Source of the DNA: CAVTND01 sp963735955
GTDB taxonomy: Bacteria; Pseudomonadota; Gammaproteobacteria; Burkholderiales; Burkholderiaceae_F
Assembly: GCA_963735955.1 (NCBI GenBank)
Contig: CAVTND010000010.1
Span: 310,001 to 374,000 of the forward strand
Length of the DNA: 64,000 nt
Direction: 5' to 3'
Shown here: positions 9,524 through 18,206 of the stretch, piece after piece
Position numbering within the stretch: position 1 is the stretch's first letter
Layout: each line of letters begins with the position of its first letter
Program-made: the position numbers and the translations under genes
The notes under the pieces: model-generated
Told to the model about the DNA's origin: nothing
The model's input: the letters and a program-made list of their open reading frames with translations, nothing else
The model's database searches: none

Positions 9524-9673
9524 GAGGTCAGCGTGACCTCCCATATCGCCGACTAGCGCTCAAGCCTGCGCTCCGGCGCGATGCCGGAGCTACCGCGACT
9601 CGGCTGCGGGTTACGCAAGCCGAACCTCCTTGAAAGTCGATTGACCGGGCACAGGCCGAGGCGGGCCTGTGCT
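9524..9673 (+). promoter_or_regulatory. Run of four hairpins forming a structured mgtA leader
   Basis: Four inverted repeats lie end to end upstream of mgtA. They are GAGGTCA/TGACCTC (9524-9530 and 9534-9540), GCTCCGG/CCGGAGC (9570-9576 and 9584-9590), TCGGCT-GCG/CGC-A-AGCCGA (9601-9624, one bulge) and GCACAGGCC/GGCCTGTGC (9650-9658 and 9665-9673). mgtA starts 94 bp later. Mg2+ transporter genes in other bacteria carry regulatory leaders (the M-box, and the Salmonella/E. coli mgtA leader), so a cis-acting RNA is a reasonable inference. I could not match a known riboswitch consensus, and high GC makes chance stems common. Confidence 0.4.
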
Positions 9674-9767
9674 TGTCGTCCTCTGCGCCTGCGCAGCAAC
9701 TGCGCGGGACGAGGATGGGCGTGGGCATCGTTCGCCGGGCGTCGCCGCTGATCGCAAGGAGAACAAC

Positions 9768-12545
9768 ATGAAGCGTGCCGTGCTCAGGGAACTCTTCGCC
9801 GCCTTTCTTCGCGCCCGCCGTTTTGGTCGGCACTTCCGCCGCCTCGTCCTGTTCGAAAGTCTGGCCGGAACGCCGGTCAGCCGCGAACTGCCACCGGCCC
9901 TGGCGCAGGAACTGATCGCTGCGGCAACCAGCGATGCCGAAGGACTGCTGGCCAGGCTGGGGTCGCACGCCGACGGCTTGAGCGACATTCGTGCGGCTGA
10001 GGTGCGCGAACGCGTCGGCCTCAACGAAGTCGAGCACGAGAAGCCGCTGCCGTGGTGGGTGCACCTGTGGCATTGCTACAGAACGCCGTTCAGCCTGCTG
10101 CTGACGGTGCTGGCGGTCGTGTCCTACCTGACCGACGACCTGAAGGCCACCATCGTGATCGGCTCGATGGTGGTGCTCGCGACGCTGATCCGCTTCTGGC
10201 AGGAGACGCAAGTCCAACCAGGCGGCCGACAAGCTGAAGGCCATGGTCAGCAACACCGCCACCGTGCATGCGGCGCGACGCCGCCGCGGAGGCCGCGGAG
10301 GAGGCGCGTCGCCACTTCGAGTTCGGCTGCATCCGAAGGCGCGCAGCGCGTCGAGCTGCCGATCAAGCTGCTGGTGCCGGGCGACGTGGTCGTGCTCTCG
10401 GCCGGCGACATGATTCCGGCCGACTGCCGCGTTCTGCTCGCGCAGGACCTGTTCGTGAACCAGTCGGCGATGACCGGCGAATCGCTGCCGGTGGAGAAGT
10501 TCGCCCAGCTGCGCAGACCAGAGACACAGCCAATCCGCTGGAGCTGGACAACATCCTGTTCATGGGCACCAACGTGGTGTCCGGCTCGGCCACCGCCGTG
10601 GTCGTCACCACGGGCAATCACACCTACTTCGGCGCGCTCGCGCAGCGCGTGACCGCCACCGACCGGGCGCCGACCCAGTTCCAGGCGGGCGTGAACCAGG
10701 TGGCCTGGCTGCTGATCCGCTTCATGTTCGTCATGGCGCCGCTGGTGTTCCTCATCAACGGCTTCACCAAGGGCGACTGGCTGGAGGCGCTCCTGTTCGC
10801 CCTGTCCATCGCGGTGGGCCTGACGCCGGAGATGCTGCCGATGATCGTGACCTCGACGCTCGCCAAGGGCGCGGTGCATGCTGTCGCGCCAGAAGGTGAT
10901 CGTCAAGCGGCTCGACGCGATCCAGAACTTCGGCGCGATGGACGTGCTGTGCACCGACAAGACCGGCACCCTGACCCAGGACAAGATCGTCCTGGAGCGC
11001 CACACCGACGTCTGGGGCGAGACGTCCGACGCGCGTGCTGGAGTACGCCTATCTCAACAGCTACTACCAGACCGGCCTGAAGAACCTGCTCGACGTGGCG
11101 GTGCTGGAGCACGCCGAGGTGCACAAGGAACTCGAGGTGGCGACCGCCTTCCGCAAGGTCGACGAGATCCCGTTCGACTTCCAGCGCCGGCGCATGTCGG
11201 TGGTGGTGGCCGAGCACGACGAACACCACCTGCTGATCTGCAAGGGCGCGGTCGAGGAGATGCCTGCAGGTGTGCAGCCGCGTGCGCCACGGCGAGATCG
11301 ACGAGCCGCTGACGCGACGGAGCTGCTCGCGCGCATCGCGCGAGGTCACGGCTGCGCTCAACGAGGAAGGGCTGCGCGTGGTCGCGGTGGCCGTCAAGGA
11401 GCTGCCGCCGGCCAAGACGGACTACCGCGTGCCCGACGAGGTCGACCTGACCCTGGTCGGCTACGTCGCGTTCCTCGATCCGCCGAAGGAGACGCGCCGC
11501 GCCGGCGCTCAAGGCGCTGGCCGCGCACGGCGTGGCGGTCAAGGTGCTGACCGGCGACAACGAGCTGGTCACCGCCAAGATCTGCCGCGAAGTGGGCCTG
11601 GAGCCGAACGGCGTGCTGCTCGGCGCCGACGTGGAGCGCATGAACGACGCGGAACTGGCGCAGGCGGCGGAGACGCACAACGTCTTCGCGAAGCTGACGC
11701 CGGCCCACAAGGAGCGCATCGTGCGCGCTCCTGAAGGCGAACGGCCACGTCGTCGGCTTCATGGGCGACGGCATCAACGACGCGCCGGCGCTGCGCACCG
11801 CCGACATCGGCATCTCGGTGGATACCGGCGGTCGACATCGCCAAGGAAGCGGCCGACATCATCCTGCTGGAGAAGAGCCTGATGGTGCTGGAGGAGGGCG
11901 TGATCGAGGGCCGCAAGACCTTCGCCAACATGCTCAAGTACATCAAGATGACCGCCAGCTCCAACTTCGGCAACGTCTTCTCGGTGCTCGTGGCGAGCGC
12001 GTTCATTCCGTTCCTGCCGATGCTGCCGATGCACCTGCTGGTGCAGAACCTGCTCTACGACATCTCGCAGATCGCCATCCCGTTCGACAACGTGGACGAG
12101 GAACTGCTGCAGGAGCCGCAACGCTGGAACCCGGGCGACATCGGCCGCTTCATGGTGTTCTTCGGGCCGATCAGCTCGATCTTCGACATCACCACCTACT
12201 GCGTGATGTGGTTCGTGTTCTCGGCCAACACGGTCGAGCGAGCAGACGCTGTTCCAGTCGGGCTGGTTCGTCGAGGGCCTGCTCACGCAGACGCTGATCG
12301 TGCACATGATCCGCACGCCGAAGATTCCGTTCATCCAGAGCCGGGCGGCAGCGCCGCTGCTCGCGATGACCGCGGCCATCATGGCCGTCGGGATCTTCCT
12401 CCCGATGGGGCCGTTCGCGCACTACTTCAAGCTGCAGGCGCTGCCGCTCGGCTACTTCCCGATCCTGGTGGCGATCCTGCTGGGCTACATGACGCTGACG
12501 CAGGTGATGAAGGGCTACTACACCCGCCGGTTCGGCTGGCAATGA
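9768..12545 (+). CDS. mgtA: Magnesium-translocating P-type ATPase (about 14 frame breaks)
   Basis: MgtA/MgtB-type P3B ATPase importing Mg2+ across the inner membrane. ATG 9768 has a strong ribosome site (AAGGAGAACAAC). Typical segments are ERVGLNEVEHEKPLPWWVHL, the first helices (FSLLLTVLAVVSYLTDD), and the actuator loop LPIKLLVPGDVVVLSAGDMIPADC with TGES. Next come helix 4 with VGLTPEMLPMIVTSTLAKG, the phosphorylation site DKTGT (10956-10970), LTGDNELVTAKICREVGL and the hinge GFMGDGINDAPALR. The C-terminal helices end in YYTRRFGW. Frame changes between 10210 and 12242 mostly fit one extra base each; those near 10520 and 11310 fit a missing base or two extra. Repair gives about 920 residues. 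The pairing with corA points to a magnesium uptake locus. Confidence 0.9.
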
Positions 12546-12615
12546 GGATTCCCGGCCAATCACAATTCAGGCACTCCGGGCATGCAGCTTCGGACTTCCA
12601 CAAGGAGAGAACACC

Positions 12616-13587
12616 ATGACGATGATCGTCAACAGCGTCGCGTACCAAAGAGGCGCACGCCTGGGAGACCTCACCACCGACGACATCAGTGAAGTCATCA
12701 AGCAGCCCGAGACGTTTGTCTGGCTTGGGCTGCACGAACCGGACGACGCGTTGCTGCTGAAGATCCAGGAAGAGTTCAGCCTTCACGACCTGTCCATCGA
12801 GGACGCCCGCCACGCTCACCAGCGGCCCAAGATCGAGACCTACGGTGATTCGATGTTCATCGTGGTCAAGACGGCGCAGCTGGAGCAGGGACAGGTCGTG
12901 TACGGCGAAACCCATCTCTTCGTCGGCTCGAACTTCCTCGTGTCCGTTAGGCACGGCGCGTCATCGAGCTACGCGCAGGTTCGGGAGCGCTGCGAGAAGA
13001 CGGCCAAAATGCTCGCCAAGGGACCGGGCTTCGCGCTTTACGCCTTGCTGGATTTCGTGGTTGACAACTACCTTCCCATCGTCGCGCAGTTCGAGAAGGA
13101 CTTCGATGCGATCGAGACGGACATCTTCAAGGGTAAGTTCGACAAACTGGCCATCGAGCGGCTATACGACCTGAAGCGGCAGCTGCTGGAACTGCGCAAT
13201 GCGGCACTGCCGGTGTCGGACATCTGCAGTGAGTTGATCCGCTTCCACGAGGAGCTGATCCCGAAGGACCTCCGTGCCTACTTCCGCGACATCCAGGACC
13301 ACGTGTCCCGGCTGGTGGGCTTGGTCGATGGCATGCGCGAAATGCTGACCACCGCCATGCAGGTGAACTTGGCGCTGGTGGCCAACAGCCAGAACGAGGT
13401 GGTCAAGCGACTCGCCGGTTGGGGCGCGATCCTGGCGATTCCCACGGTCATCTTCAGCATGTACGGCATGAACTTCGAGTGGATGCCGGAGTTGAAGTGG
13501 AAGGTCGGGTATCCACTGGCGGTGGTCGTGACGATCCTGGGCTGCGGCTTTGTGCACCGCCGGCTCCGCCGGGCCGGATGGGTCTAG
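12616..13587 (+). CDS. corA: CorA-type magnesium/cobalt channel
   Basis: CorA forms a pentameric inner-membrane Mg2+ channel. The 323-residue protein has the large cytosolic alpha/beta domain (FVWLGLHEPDDALLLKIQEE, IEDARHAHQRPKIE) and a long stalk helix. Two C-terminal helices carry the signature YGMNFEWMPEL in the loop after the first (residues near 280-290), and the chain ends in a short basic tail. The GMN motif is intact. Start ATG 12616 follows AAGGAGAGAACACC. The gene has no frame break, unlike mgtA 70 bp upstream. Having MgtA and CorA together suggests an acquired or duplicated magnesium/metal uptake module. Confidence 0.93.
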   Translation: MTMIVNSVAYQRGARLGDLTTDDISEVIKQPETFVWLGLHEPDDALLLKIQEEFSLHDLSIEDARHAHQRPKIETYGDSMFIVVKTAQLEQGQVVYGETHLFVGSNFLVSVRHGASSSYAQVRERCEKTAKMLAKGPGFALYALLDFVVDNYLPIVAQFEKDFDAIETDIFKGKFDKLAIERLYDLKRQLLELRNAALPVSDICSELIRFHEELIPKDLRAYFRDIQDHVSRLVGLVDGMREMLTTAMQVNLALVANSQNEVVKRLAGWGAILAIPTVIFSMYGMNFEWMPELKWKVGYPLAVVVTILGCGFVHRRLRRAGWV

Positions 13588-13646
13588 CCGACAAATGCGC
13601 TATGGAGAATCGGGTCTGTTGCAGATTGCCGATACCAACACTCCCC

Positions 13647-14003
13647 ATGCTGGAAGCCCGAATCATCAGGGAACTGCTTGTCGACGACTCCGCAGGCAGT
13701 GTGGGGCAGGCTCACCTGAGCGCTGCCAGCGGTCTCGTGAAGTTGGGAAACCGCTTGTTTGTAGTGAGGAGCAAGGGCTCTGCTCACGCTTTGGAAATCG
13801 CATGCGAGGACGCGATAGTCCGCGATAGATCTCGAAAGCTGGCCATCGTGGAAGCGCCGACTGTTCTCGATAGATCTCGATTGATGGTGAATGCTGCGCT
13901 TGGGGATTCCAGTCAAAATGACGGTAAGGATGACGGTAAAACTCAGGCGTTACGAGCCGAGCATCAAGTCAAACAACGACTTACCGAAGCTGTTGATGAT
14001 TGA
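13647..14003 (+). pseudogene. Remnant of a DUF6929-like protein
   Basis: The frame starts MLEARIIRELLVDDSAGS and continues AHLSAASGLVKLGNRLFVV. I recall this as the N-terminal signature of DUF6929-type beta-propeller proteins, in which a residue pattern like SAASGLVRxGDxLYVV opens the first blade. After about 45 residues the similarity ends. The rest is low-quality sequence with short duplications: GATAGATCTCGA occurs twice, at about 13823 and 13870, and ATGACGGTAA occurs twice near 13920. I read it as a truncated, decaying gene. The family assignment is from memory and not firm. Confidence 0.4.
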
Positions 14004-14116
14004 GTGGGAGTAGCTGTTCTCAGTTGCAGGGGGCCATCGCGGACAAAGGAAACCGGTGCCTCAAAACCAGCGCCCGGCGACCATGCGGCAGCATGTCACG
14101 CTTTGAGTTAGCCTCC

Positions 14117-14138
14117 GCCTGCCGGCAGCACGGCAGGC
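14117..14138. other. Hairpin in the gene-free stretch before the DUF3300 gene
   Basis: GCCTGCCG/CGGCAGGC form a perfect 8-bp stem around a 6-base loop. A T-rich patch follows only about 12-20 bases later, so it is not a clean intrinsic terminator. It lies in 14004-14198, where no gene is seen apart from the ribosome site of the next gene. Confidence 0.35.
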
Positions 14139-14198
14139 GTTGATGTATGGTTTTCATTTTTGCGGGCGGCCGCGGCCGCCATGACTTGGAGAGGCACG

Positions 14199-15597
14199 AT
14201 GAAGGTCTTGCGGGGAATCGGGATCTGGCTGCTCGCACTGATGGTCGCATCGGCCGGTTTGGCGCAAACCGCGCCGGCTACCAAGGTGTTCAGCAACGAG
14301 CAACTCGATCAGATGCTGGCGCCGATCGCGCTGTATCCGGACTCTCTGCTGGCTCAGGTGCTGATGGCGTCGACGTATCCGACGCAGGTGAAGTCCGCCG
14401 CGGCGTGGTCCAAGGCCAATCCGAAGCAGCAGGGTGACGCTGCTGTCACAGCGGCTGAAAAGGAGGGCTGGGACCCCGCCGTGACGTCGCTGGTGGCGTT
14501 CCCGTCGCTGATACAGCAGATGGCCGAGCACCCGGACGATACGCAGAAGATCGGCGATGCATTCCTCGCACAACCGAGCGATGTGATGGATTCGGTGCAG
14601 CGGCTGCGCGCGGCGGCGCAGAAGGCCGGAAACCTGAAGACGAACGAACAGCAGAAGGTCGTCATCGAGCAGCAGAAGATCATCATCGAGCCGGCGCAGC
14701 CCCAGGCCGTCTACGTACCGACCTACAACCCGGCCGTCGTCTATGGCCCGTGGTGGTATCCGAGCTATCCGCCGTATTACTGGCCGCCTCCCTACGGGTA
14801 CTACGGCGGCGCGGTGCTCGCGACCGGCATCGCGTGGGGCGTGGCGATCGGCGTCGGCAGTGCGCTCTGGGGCGGCTGCAACTGGGGCCGCGGCGACGTC
14901 AACGTCAACGTCAACAAGTACAACAACGTCAACCGCAACAACCAGATCAGCGGCAGCGGCAACACCAACTGGCAGCACAACGCCAACAACCGGGGGGGCG
15001 CGCCGTACCGCGACCAGGGAAGCCGCGAGAAGTTCGACAACCGCAAAGCCGGGGCTGACGGCCGCCAAGACTATCGCGGCAAGGGCGACTCACGCGACGC
15101 CGACCGCGCGCGCGCCGACCAGGCACTGCGCGACCGCGGCGTAGACACGGGCGCGGCCTCACGCGACCGGGCGGGTGACCGCACCGGCGACCGGGCCGGC
15201 GACCGAACGGGAGACCGTGCAGGAGACCGAGCCGGAGATCGCGCGGGCGACCGCGCAGGTGATCGGGCAGGCGATCGCGGCAAGCAGCGTGGGTGGTGGC
15301 AGCGTGGGTGACCGCGGCGGCGCCGGAGGGCCGAGCGCCAGTACGCGCGATGTGGATCGCGGCGGCGGCGGCTACGACCGTTCCTCGCCCTCCGCGGGCA
15401 ATCGCGACAGCGCCTTTTCGGGCGCCGGCAATTCCGCGCAGACGCGCCAGTCGTACGACCGGGGACAGTCGAGCGCCGGCGCGAGCCGGGGCAGCAGTGC
15501 TTCCGCGTCGCGTCCGTCGAGCAGCGGCATGTCGCGCGGTGGCGGTGGCGGGGGACGCGGTGGAGGTGGTGGCGGGCGTGGCGGTGGGCGACGCTAG
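14199..15597 (+). CDS. DUF3300 family secreted protein with AGDR repeats (one frame break)
   Basis: Exported protein of unknown function. ATG 14199 has a ribosome site (TTGGAGAGGC) and gives a signal peptide (GIWLLALMVASAGLA). The DUF3300 core follows: LDQMLAPIALYPDSLLAQVLMAS, AAWSKANPK, VTSLVAFPSLIQQMAEHP, then VYVPTYNPAVVYGPWWYP. A Tyr/Trp/Pro-rich hydrophobic stretch, an Asn-rich region (VNVNVNKYNNVN) and nine AGDR-type repeats precede a Gly/Ser/Arg-rich tail ending GGRGGGRR. The repeat frame stops at 15311, but the family-typical tail (FSGAGN, GGGGRGGG) continues in the next frame to 15597, so a break lies near 15280-15300. A DUF2950 gene follows, a common pairing. Confidence 0.8.
15171..15278 (+). 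repeat. Nine 12-bp units encoding (A/T)GDR
   Basis: Nine consecutive units encode AGDR or TGDR inside the DUF3300 gene. Synonymous positions differ among units (GGT/GGC/GGA for Gly, GAC/GAT for Asp, CGC/CGG/CGA/CGT for Arg). The amino acid repeat therefore seems maintained rather than freshly duplicated. The 12-bp period keeps frame, so copy-number change would not switch the gene off. Confidence 0.85.
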
Positions 15598-15665
15598 GGC
15601 CGATGACGATGAAATCGAACCGCTTTTCCCTTCTGAGTCCAACGACAAACCGCACGGGACTGCCG

Positions 15666-16553
15666 ATGAAACTAAGATTCGCCGTTGTCGTTACAGCGCT
15701 CGCGACCTCGCTGCTACTGCCCTCGATGGCCTGTGCACAGAAGGCCTTCACGACGCCCGAGGCCGCCGGCACTGCATTCATCGATGCCGTTGCCACCAAC
15801 GACGACGCCGCGCTGCGGGAACTGCTCGGTCCGGACCTCCGGCGCTTCATTCCGGAACGCGTCGACGATGCAACCCGGACCGCGTTCCTCTACGCGTCGT
15901 CCAAGGGCCGCAAGATCGTGACCAACGCTCCGGATCGCGCCCATTTGGCCGTCGGACCCGACGACTGGACCTTGCCTATCCCGCTCGTGAAGTCGGACGG
16001 GGGCTGGCGCTTTGACGTCAGGGCCGGAGCCGAGGAAATGCGCATTCGGCGCATCGGGCGCAACGAGTTGGCCGCGATGCAGGCGCTGCTCGCGTACTAC
16101 GACGCGCAGAAGGACTACGCCACCGCAGATCGCAATAGCGACGGCGTGCTCGAGTACGCACAGCGTTTCGCCAGCACGCCCGGCAAGCGCGACGGGTTGT
16201 ACTGGCCGAACGATCCCGCAAGTCCGCTCGGCCCGCTTTACGGCAACGAGACAAAGGATGGCGTCTACCACGGTTACTACTTCCGGATCCTGAAGGCACA
16301 GGGACCGGATGCGCGCGGTGGCGCGCGTGACTACGTCGTGAAGGGCCACATGACACAAGGCTTCGCCGCCGTGGCCTGGCCGGCGAAGTGGAATGACACC
16401 GGCGTGATGACTTTCATCGTCAACCACGACGGCAACGTCTACCAGACGAACCTCGGCTCGGGCACCGATGCCGCTGCACGCGCAATGACGCGCTTCAATC
16501 CGGACAAGAGTTGGACGCAGGTACCCGATAGCACGCTGATCGCGAAACCCTAG
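15666..16553 (+). CDS. DUF2950 family periplasmic protein
   Basis: Family of unknown function. The signal peptide runs from MKLRFAVVVTALATSLLL to CAQ. The mature part has AFTTPEAAGTAFIDAVATNDDAAL, the central PLVKSDGGWRFDVRAG and RRIGRNELAAMQALLAYYDAQ. The family-typical C-terminus follows, with GLYWPNDPASPLGPL, GYYFRILKAQG and NHDGNVYQTNLG. ATG 15666 was chosen because it opens directly on the signal peptide; in-frame ATGs at 15603 and 15609 would add about 20 polar residues. Intact frame. Coexpression with the DUF3300 gene is likely (gap of about 70 bp), suggesting a shared envelope role. Confidence 0.85.
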   Translation: MKLRFAVVVTALATSLLLPSMACAQKAFTTPEAAGTAFIDAVATNDDAALRELLGPDLRRFIPERVDDATRTAFLYASSKGRKIVTNAPDRAHLAVGPDDWTLPIPLVKSDGGWRFDVRAGAEEMRIRRIGRNELAAMQALLAYYDAQKDYATADRNSDGVLEYAQRFASTPGKRDGLYWPNDPASPLGPLYGNETKDGVYHGYYFRILKAQGPDARGGARDYVVKGHMTQGFAAVAWPAKWNDTGVMTFIVNHDGNVYQTNLGSGTDAAARAMTRFNPDKSWTQVPDSTLIAKP

Positions 16554-16566
16554 CGCATACCGGACT

Positions 16567-16593
16567 GCGGCGCGTTTCTGAGGGACGCGCCGC
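16567..16593. terminator. Hairpin between convergent genes
   Basis: GCGGCGCG/CGCGCCGC form an 8-bp perfect GC stem with an 11-base loop. It lies 14 bp after the DUF2950 stop and upstream of the convergent lipoprotein stop. There is no T-run, so a bidirectional terminator or stabilising hairpin is inferred from position only. Confidence 0.45.
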
Positions 16594-16659
16594 GACGTGA
16601 GCTGCGCGGCAGCCGACTGGCTGACCTAGTGCTGAGCAGGAAGGGCTGGCACGCTCGTG

Positions 16660-17013
16660 TCAGCGCCCCATGCGTGCGTTGTACGACCCTGTGATACGGT
16701 TGAGCAGGTTCGCGTCTTCGCTGATGTTGCCGCGGGTCTTGAACTCGACCTGGGCCGAGCCGTCTGGTCGCGGTGCGACGCTTGCAATCACCGTGATGTT
16801 GCCGCGCGTGCCGGTGATGATGCCGGTTGACTGGTTTGCCTCGGAGATCTTGACGCCCTGATCGGACATCGCCCCCAACATCGCGTTGTAGGCGCGTTCG
16901 TAGGTGCTGGGCTGCGGAGGTGGCGCGTAGGCCACGCAGCCGGCCAGCATGAGCAGGGTGGCGCAGGCGCCAGCGCCCAGCAGGCTGCGGCGGGCGGAGA
17001 GGGTGGCGATCAT
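16660..17013 (-). CDS. Hypothetical lipoprotein
   Basis: About 117 residues with a lipoprotein signal: basic start (LSARRSLL), hydrophobic core, lipobox LAGC. The mature domain (ERAYNAMLGAMSDQGVKISEANQSTGIITGTRGNITVIASV, then VEFKTRGNISEDANLLNRI) looks like a small alpha/beta fold of outer-membrane lipoproteins. I do not recognise a named family. ATG 17013 is used; an in-frame GTG at 17031 would add six residues. It is the only minus-strand gene between 5.5 and 20.3 kb and is convergent with the DUF2950 gene. Confidence 0.65.
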   Translation of the reverse strand: MIATLSARRSLLGAGACATLLMLAGCVAYAPPPQPSTYERAYNAMLGAMSDQGVKISEANQSTGIITGTRGNITVIASVAPRPDGSAQVEFKTRGNISEDANLLNRITGSYNARMGR

Positions 17014-17190
17014 CTGGATTTGGTCCGTCACAAGTTTTGACGAGGGCGAAGCTTAGCGCGCTGCATCGCCTTCACCCGAGCGTGGTCACGGGACGCGTAG
17101 GTGTGCCCCAATGTCTTGCATCAACAATTCAGCGCAGATCGCCGACCCGGACGGAGTTGGTGATCCGAAATCTCTCGTTAGACTGTATCG
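17014..17190. other. Gene-free stretch upstream of the tadA cluster
   Basis: Divergent intergenic region between the lipoprotein gene (minus) and the 57-codon frame starting at 17191 (plus). It should hold the promoters for both. I see no convincing -35/-10 pair or operator. Confidence 0.4.
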
Positions 17191-17364
17191 ATGAACGGCG
17201 ACACAGATACTTTGACAGGCCCATGGATGGCGGACGAAGGTCTGGATCAGCTGACTCGGTTCTCGTTGCCTATGTCCGCGCACGTGATCGTCGAAGTGCG
17301 AGGCATTCACTGCCGTATGCGAGACGTCAGCGGCAGGCTACCGGCCGAGGGTGAACGGAAGTGA
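17191..17364 (+). CDS. Possible 57-residue protein coupled to the next gene
   Basis: ATG 17191 opens a frame beginning MNGDTDTLTGPWMADEGLDQ and ending GRLPAEGERK. Its TGA (17362-17364) overlaps the GTG start of the next gene as GTGA, the same close coupling seen further along this cluster. No signal peptide, membrane helix or known domain. The overlap is the main argument that it is translated. Confidence 0.35.
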   Translation: MNGDTDTLTGPWMADEGLDQLTRFSLPMSAHVIVEVRGIHCRMRDVSGRLPAEGERK

Positions 17365-17720
17365 AGCTGGCGGCAGACTTCGAGCACCGTAAGCGGCCGC
17401 TGGCAACCCCAGCTGATTTTGCAAGACGCGTTGCGCGCAGTATCGGTTTGGTCGTGCTGTTGATGGCGGTGTCGCTGGCGGCCGGCATGTTCGGTTATCA
17501 CACGCTGGAATCCCTGTCCTGGATCGATGCGTTCCACAATGCCGCCATGTTGATGGGCGGAATGGGACCGGTCAGCGAGATGAAGACCGGGGCCGGCAAA
17601 TTGTTCGCCGGCTTGTATGCGCTGTATTGCGGCCTGTTCCTGCTGATTGCAGCCGGCATCGTGCTGGCACCGCTTGCGCATCGGCTCGTGCACCGATTCC
17701 ATCTTGAGGAGGACCGATGA
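17361..17720 (+). CDS. Two-helix membrane protein resembling an ion-channel pore
   Basis: About 119 residues: basic N-terminus, helix SIGLVVLLMAVSLAAGMFGY, then a re-entrant-looking loop (DAFHNAAMLMGGMGPVSEM), helix FAGLYALYCGLFLLIAAGIVL and a basic C-terminus. The helix-loop-helix plan with GGMGP in the loop resembles two-helix potassium channel proteins, but the TVGYG-type filter is absent, so channel function is only a suggestion. GTG 17361 overlaps the upstream frame, and the stop overlaps the next ATG as ATGA (17717-17720). Translational coupling on both sides. Confidence 0.55.
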   Translation: MKLAADFEHRKRPLATPADFARRVARSIGLVVLLMAVSLAAGMFGYHTLESLSWIDAFHNAAMLMGGMGPVSEMKTGAGKLFAGLYALYCGLFLLIAAGIVLAPLAHRLVHRFHLEEDR

Positions 17721-18199
17721 CAACGGCCGCCATCACTGTTGATGGCTGGACTGAGCGCCTGGCGCAACTGGCAGTACGCCAGGGCCTACATCTCGCGAGC
17801 CTGCAGCAGCGCGATGGTCGCGATCTCGAGCTGATATTTGCCACCGCAGCCCTGGCGTTTCCGGAGGACCGCTTGTTGACGGAACGGGATGCCAACGAGC
17901 TGCTCAAGACATTTCTCGCCGGCGCCGGCGCAATGATTGCGACCGATCATGTCGAGCTGCGTCGCTGGCTGGTCGATGCCGGATTTGTGCGGCGTTCGGA
18001 CCGGGGCACGGACTACCGGCGCGGAGCCTTTCCAGCATGGCTGGCCGATGCCGCGGCTTCGCTCGATTCGACCCGCCTCGCCGAGGTCGTCGCGAGCGCA
18101 CGGGCGGCCCAACGACACGCGGCGCGAGGCCCGGCGGCAGGCCTGGCTTGCGAGTCAGATCGAGGTCGAGGAAGAGCCAAACGCACCGGAGCAGGATGA
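17717..18199 (+). CDS. DUF2087 domain protein, 3' end uncertain
   Basis: Conserved DUF2087 features are FPEDRLLTERDANELLKTFL (a short helical repeat), then VELRRWLVDAGFVRRSDRGTDYRR. Members occur alone or attached to regulators; function unknown. The frame as read ends at 18199 with low-quality Gly/Ala/Arg sequence. The +1 frame instead carries REARRQAWLASQIEVEEEP, which is much more protein-like, and continues without a stop into tadA. So either a break near 18110 hides a DUF2087-TadA fusion, or the two genes are separate and the 18199 stop is real. The first 120 residues are reliable. Confidence 0.6.
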   Translation: MTTAAITVDGWTERLAQLAVRQGLHLASLQQRDGRDLELIFATAALAFPEDRLLTERDANELLKTFLAGAGAMIATDHVELRRWLVDAGFVRRSDRGTDYRRGAFPAWLADAAASLDSTRLAEVVASARAAQRHAARGPAAGLACESDRGRGRAKRTGAG

Positions 18200-18206
18200 A
18201 ACTCAC

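Noticed and set aside
14160..14180. Palindromic GC block just before the DUF3300 gene as an operator
   Set aside because: It is a simple GGCCGC repetition typical of high-GC sequence and has no spacing or symmetry beyond low complexity.
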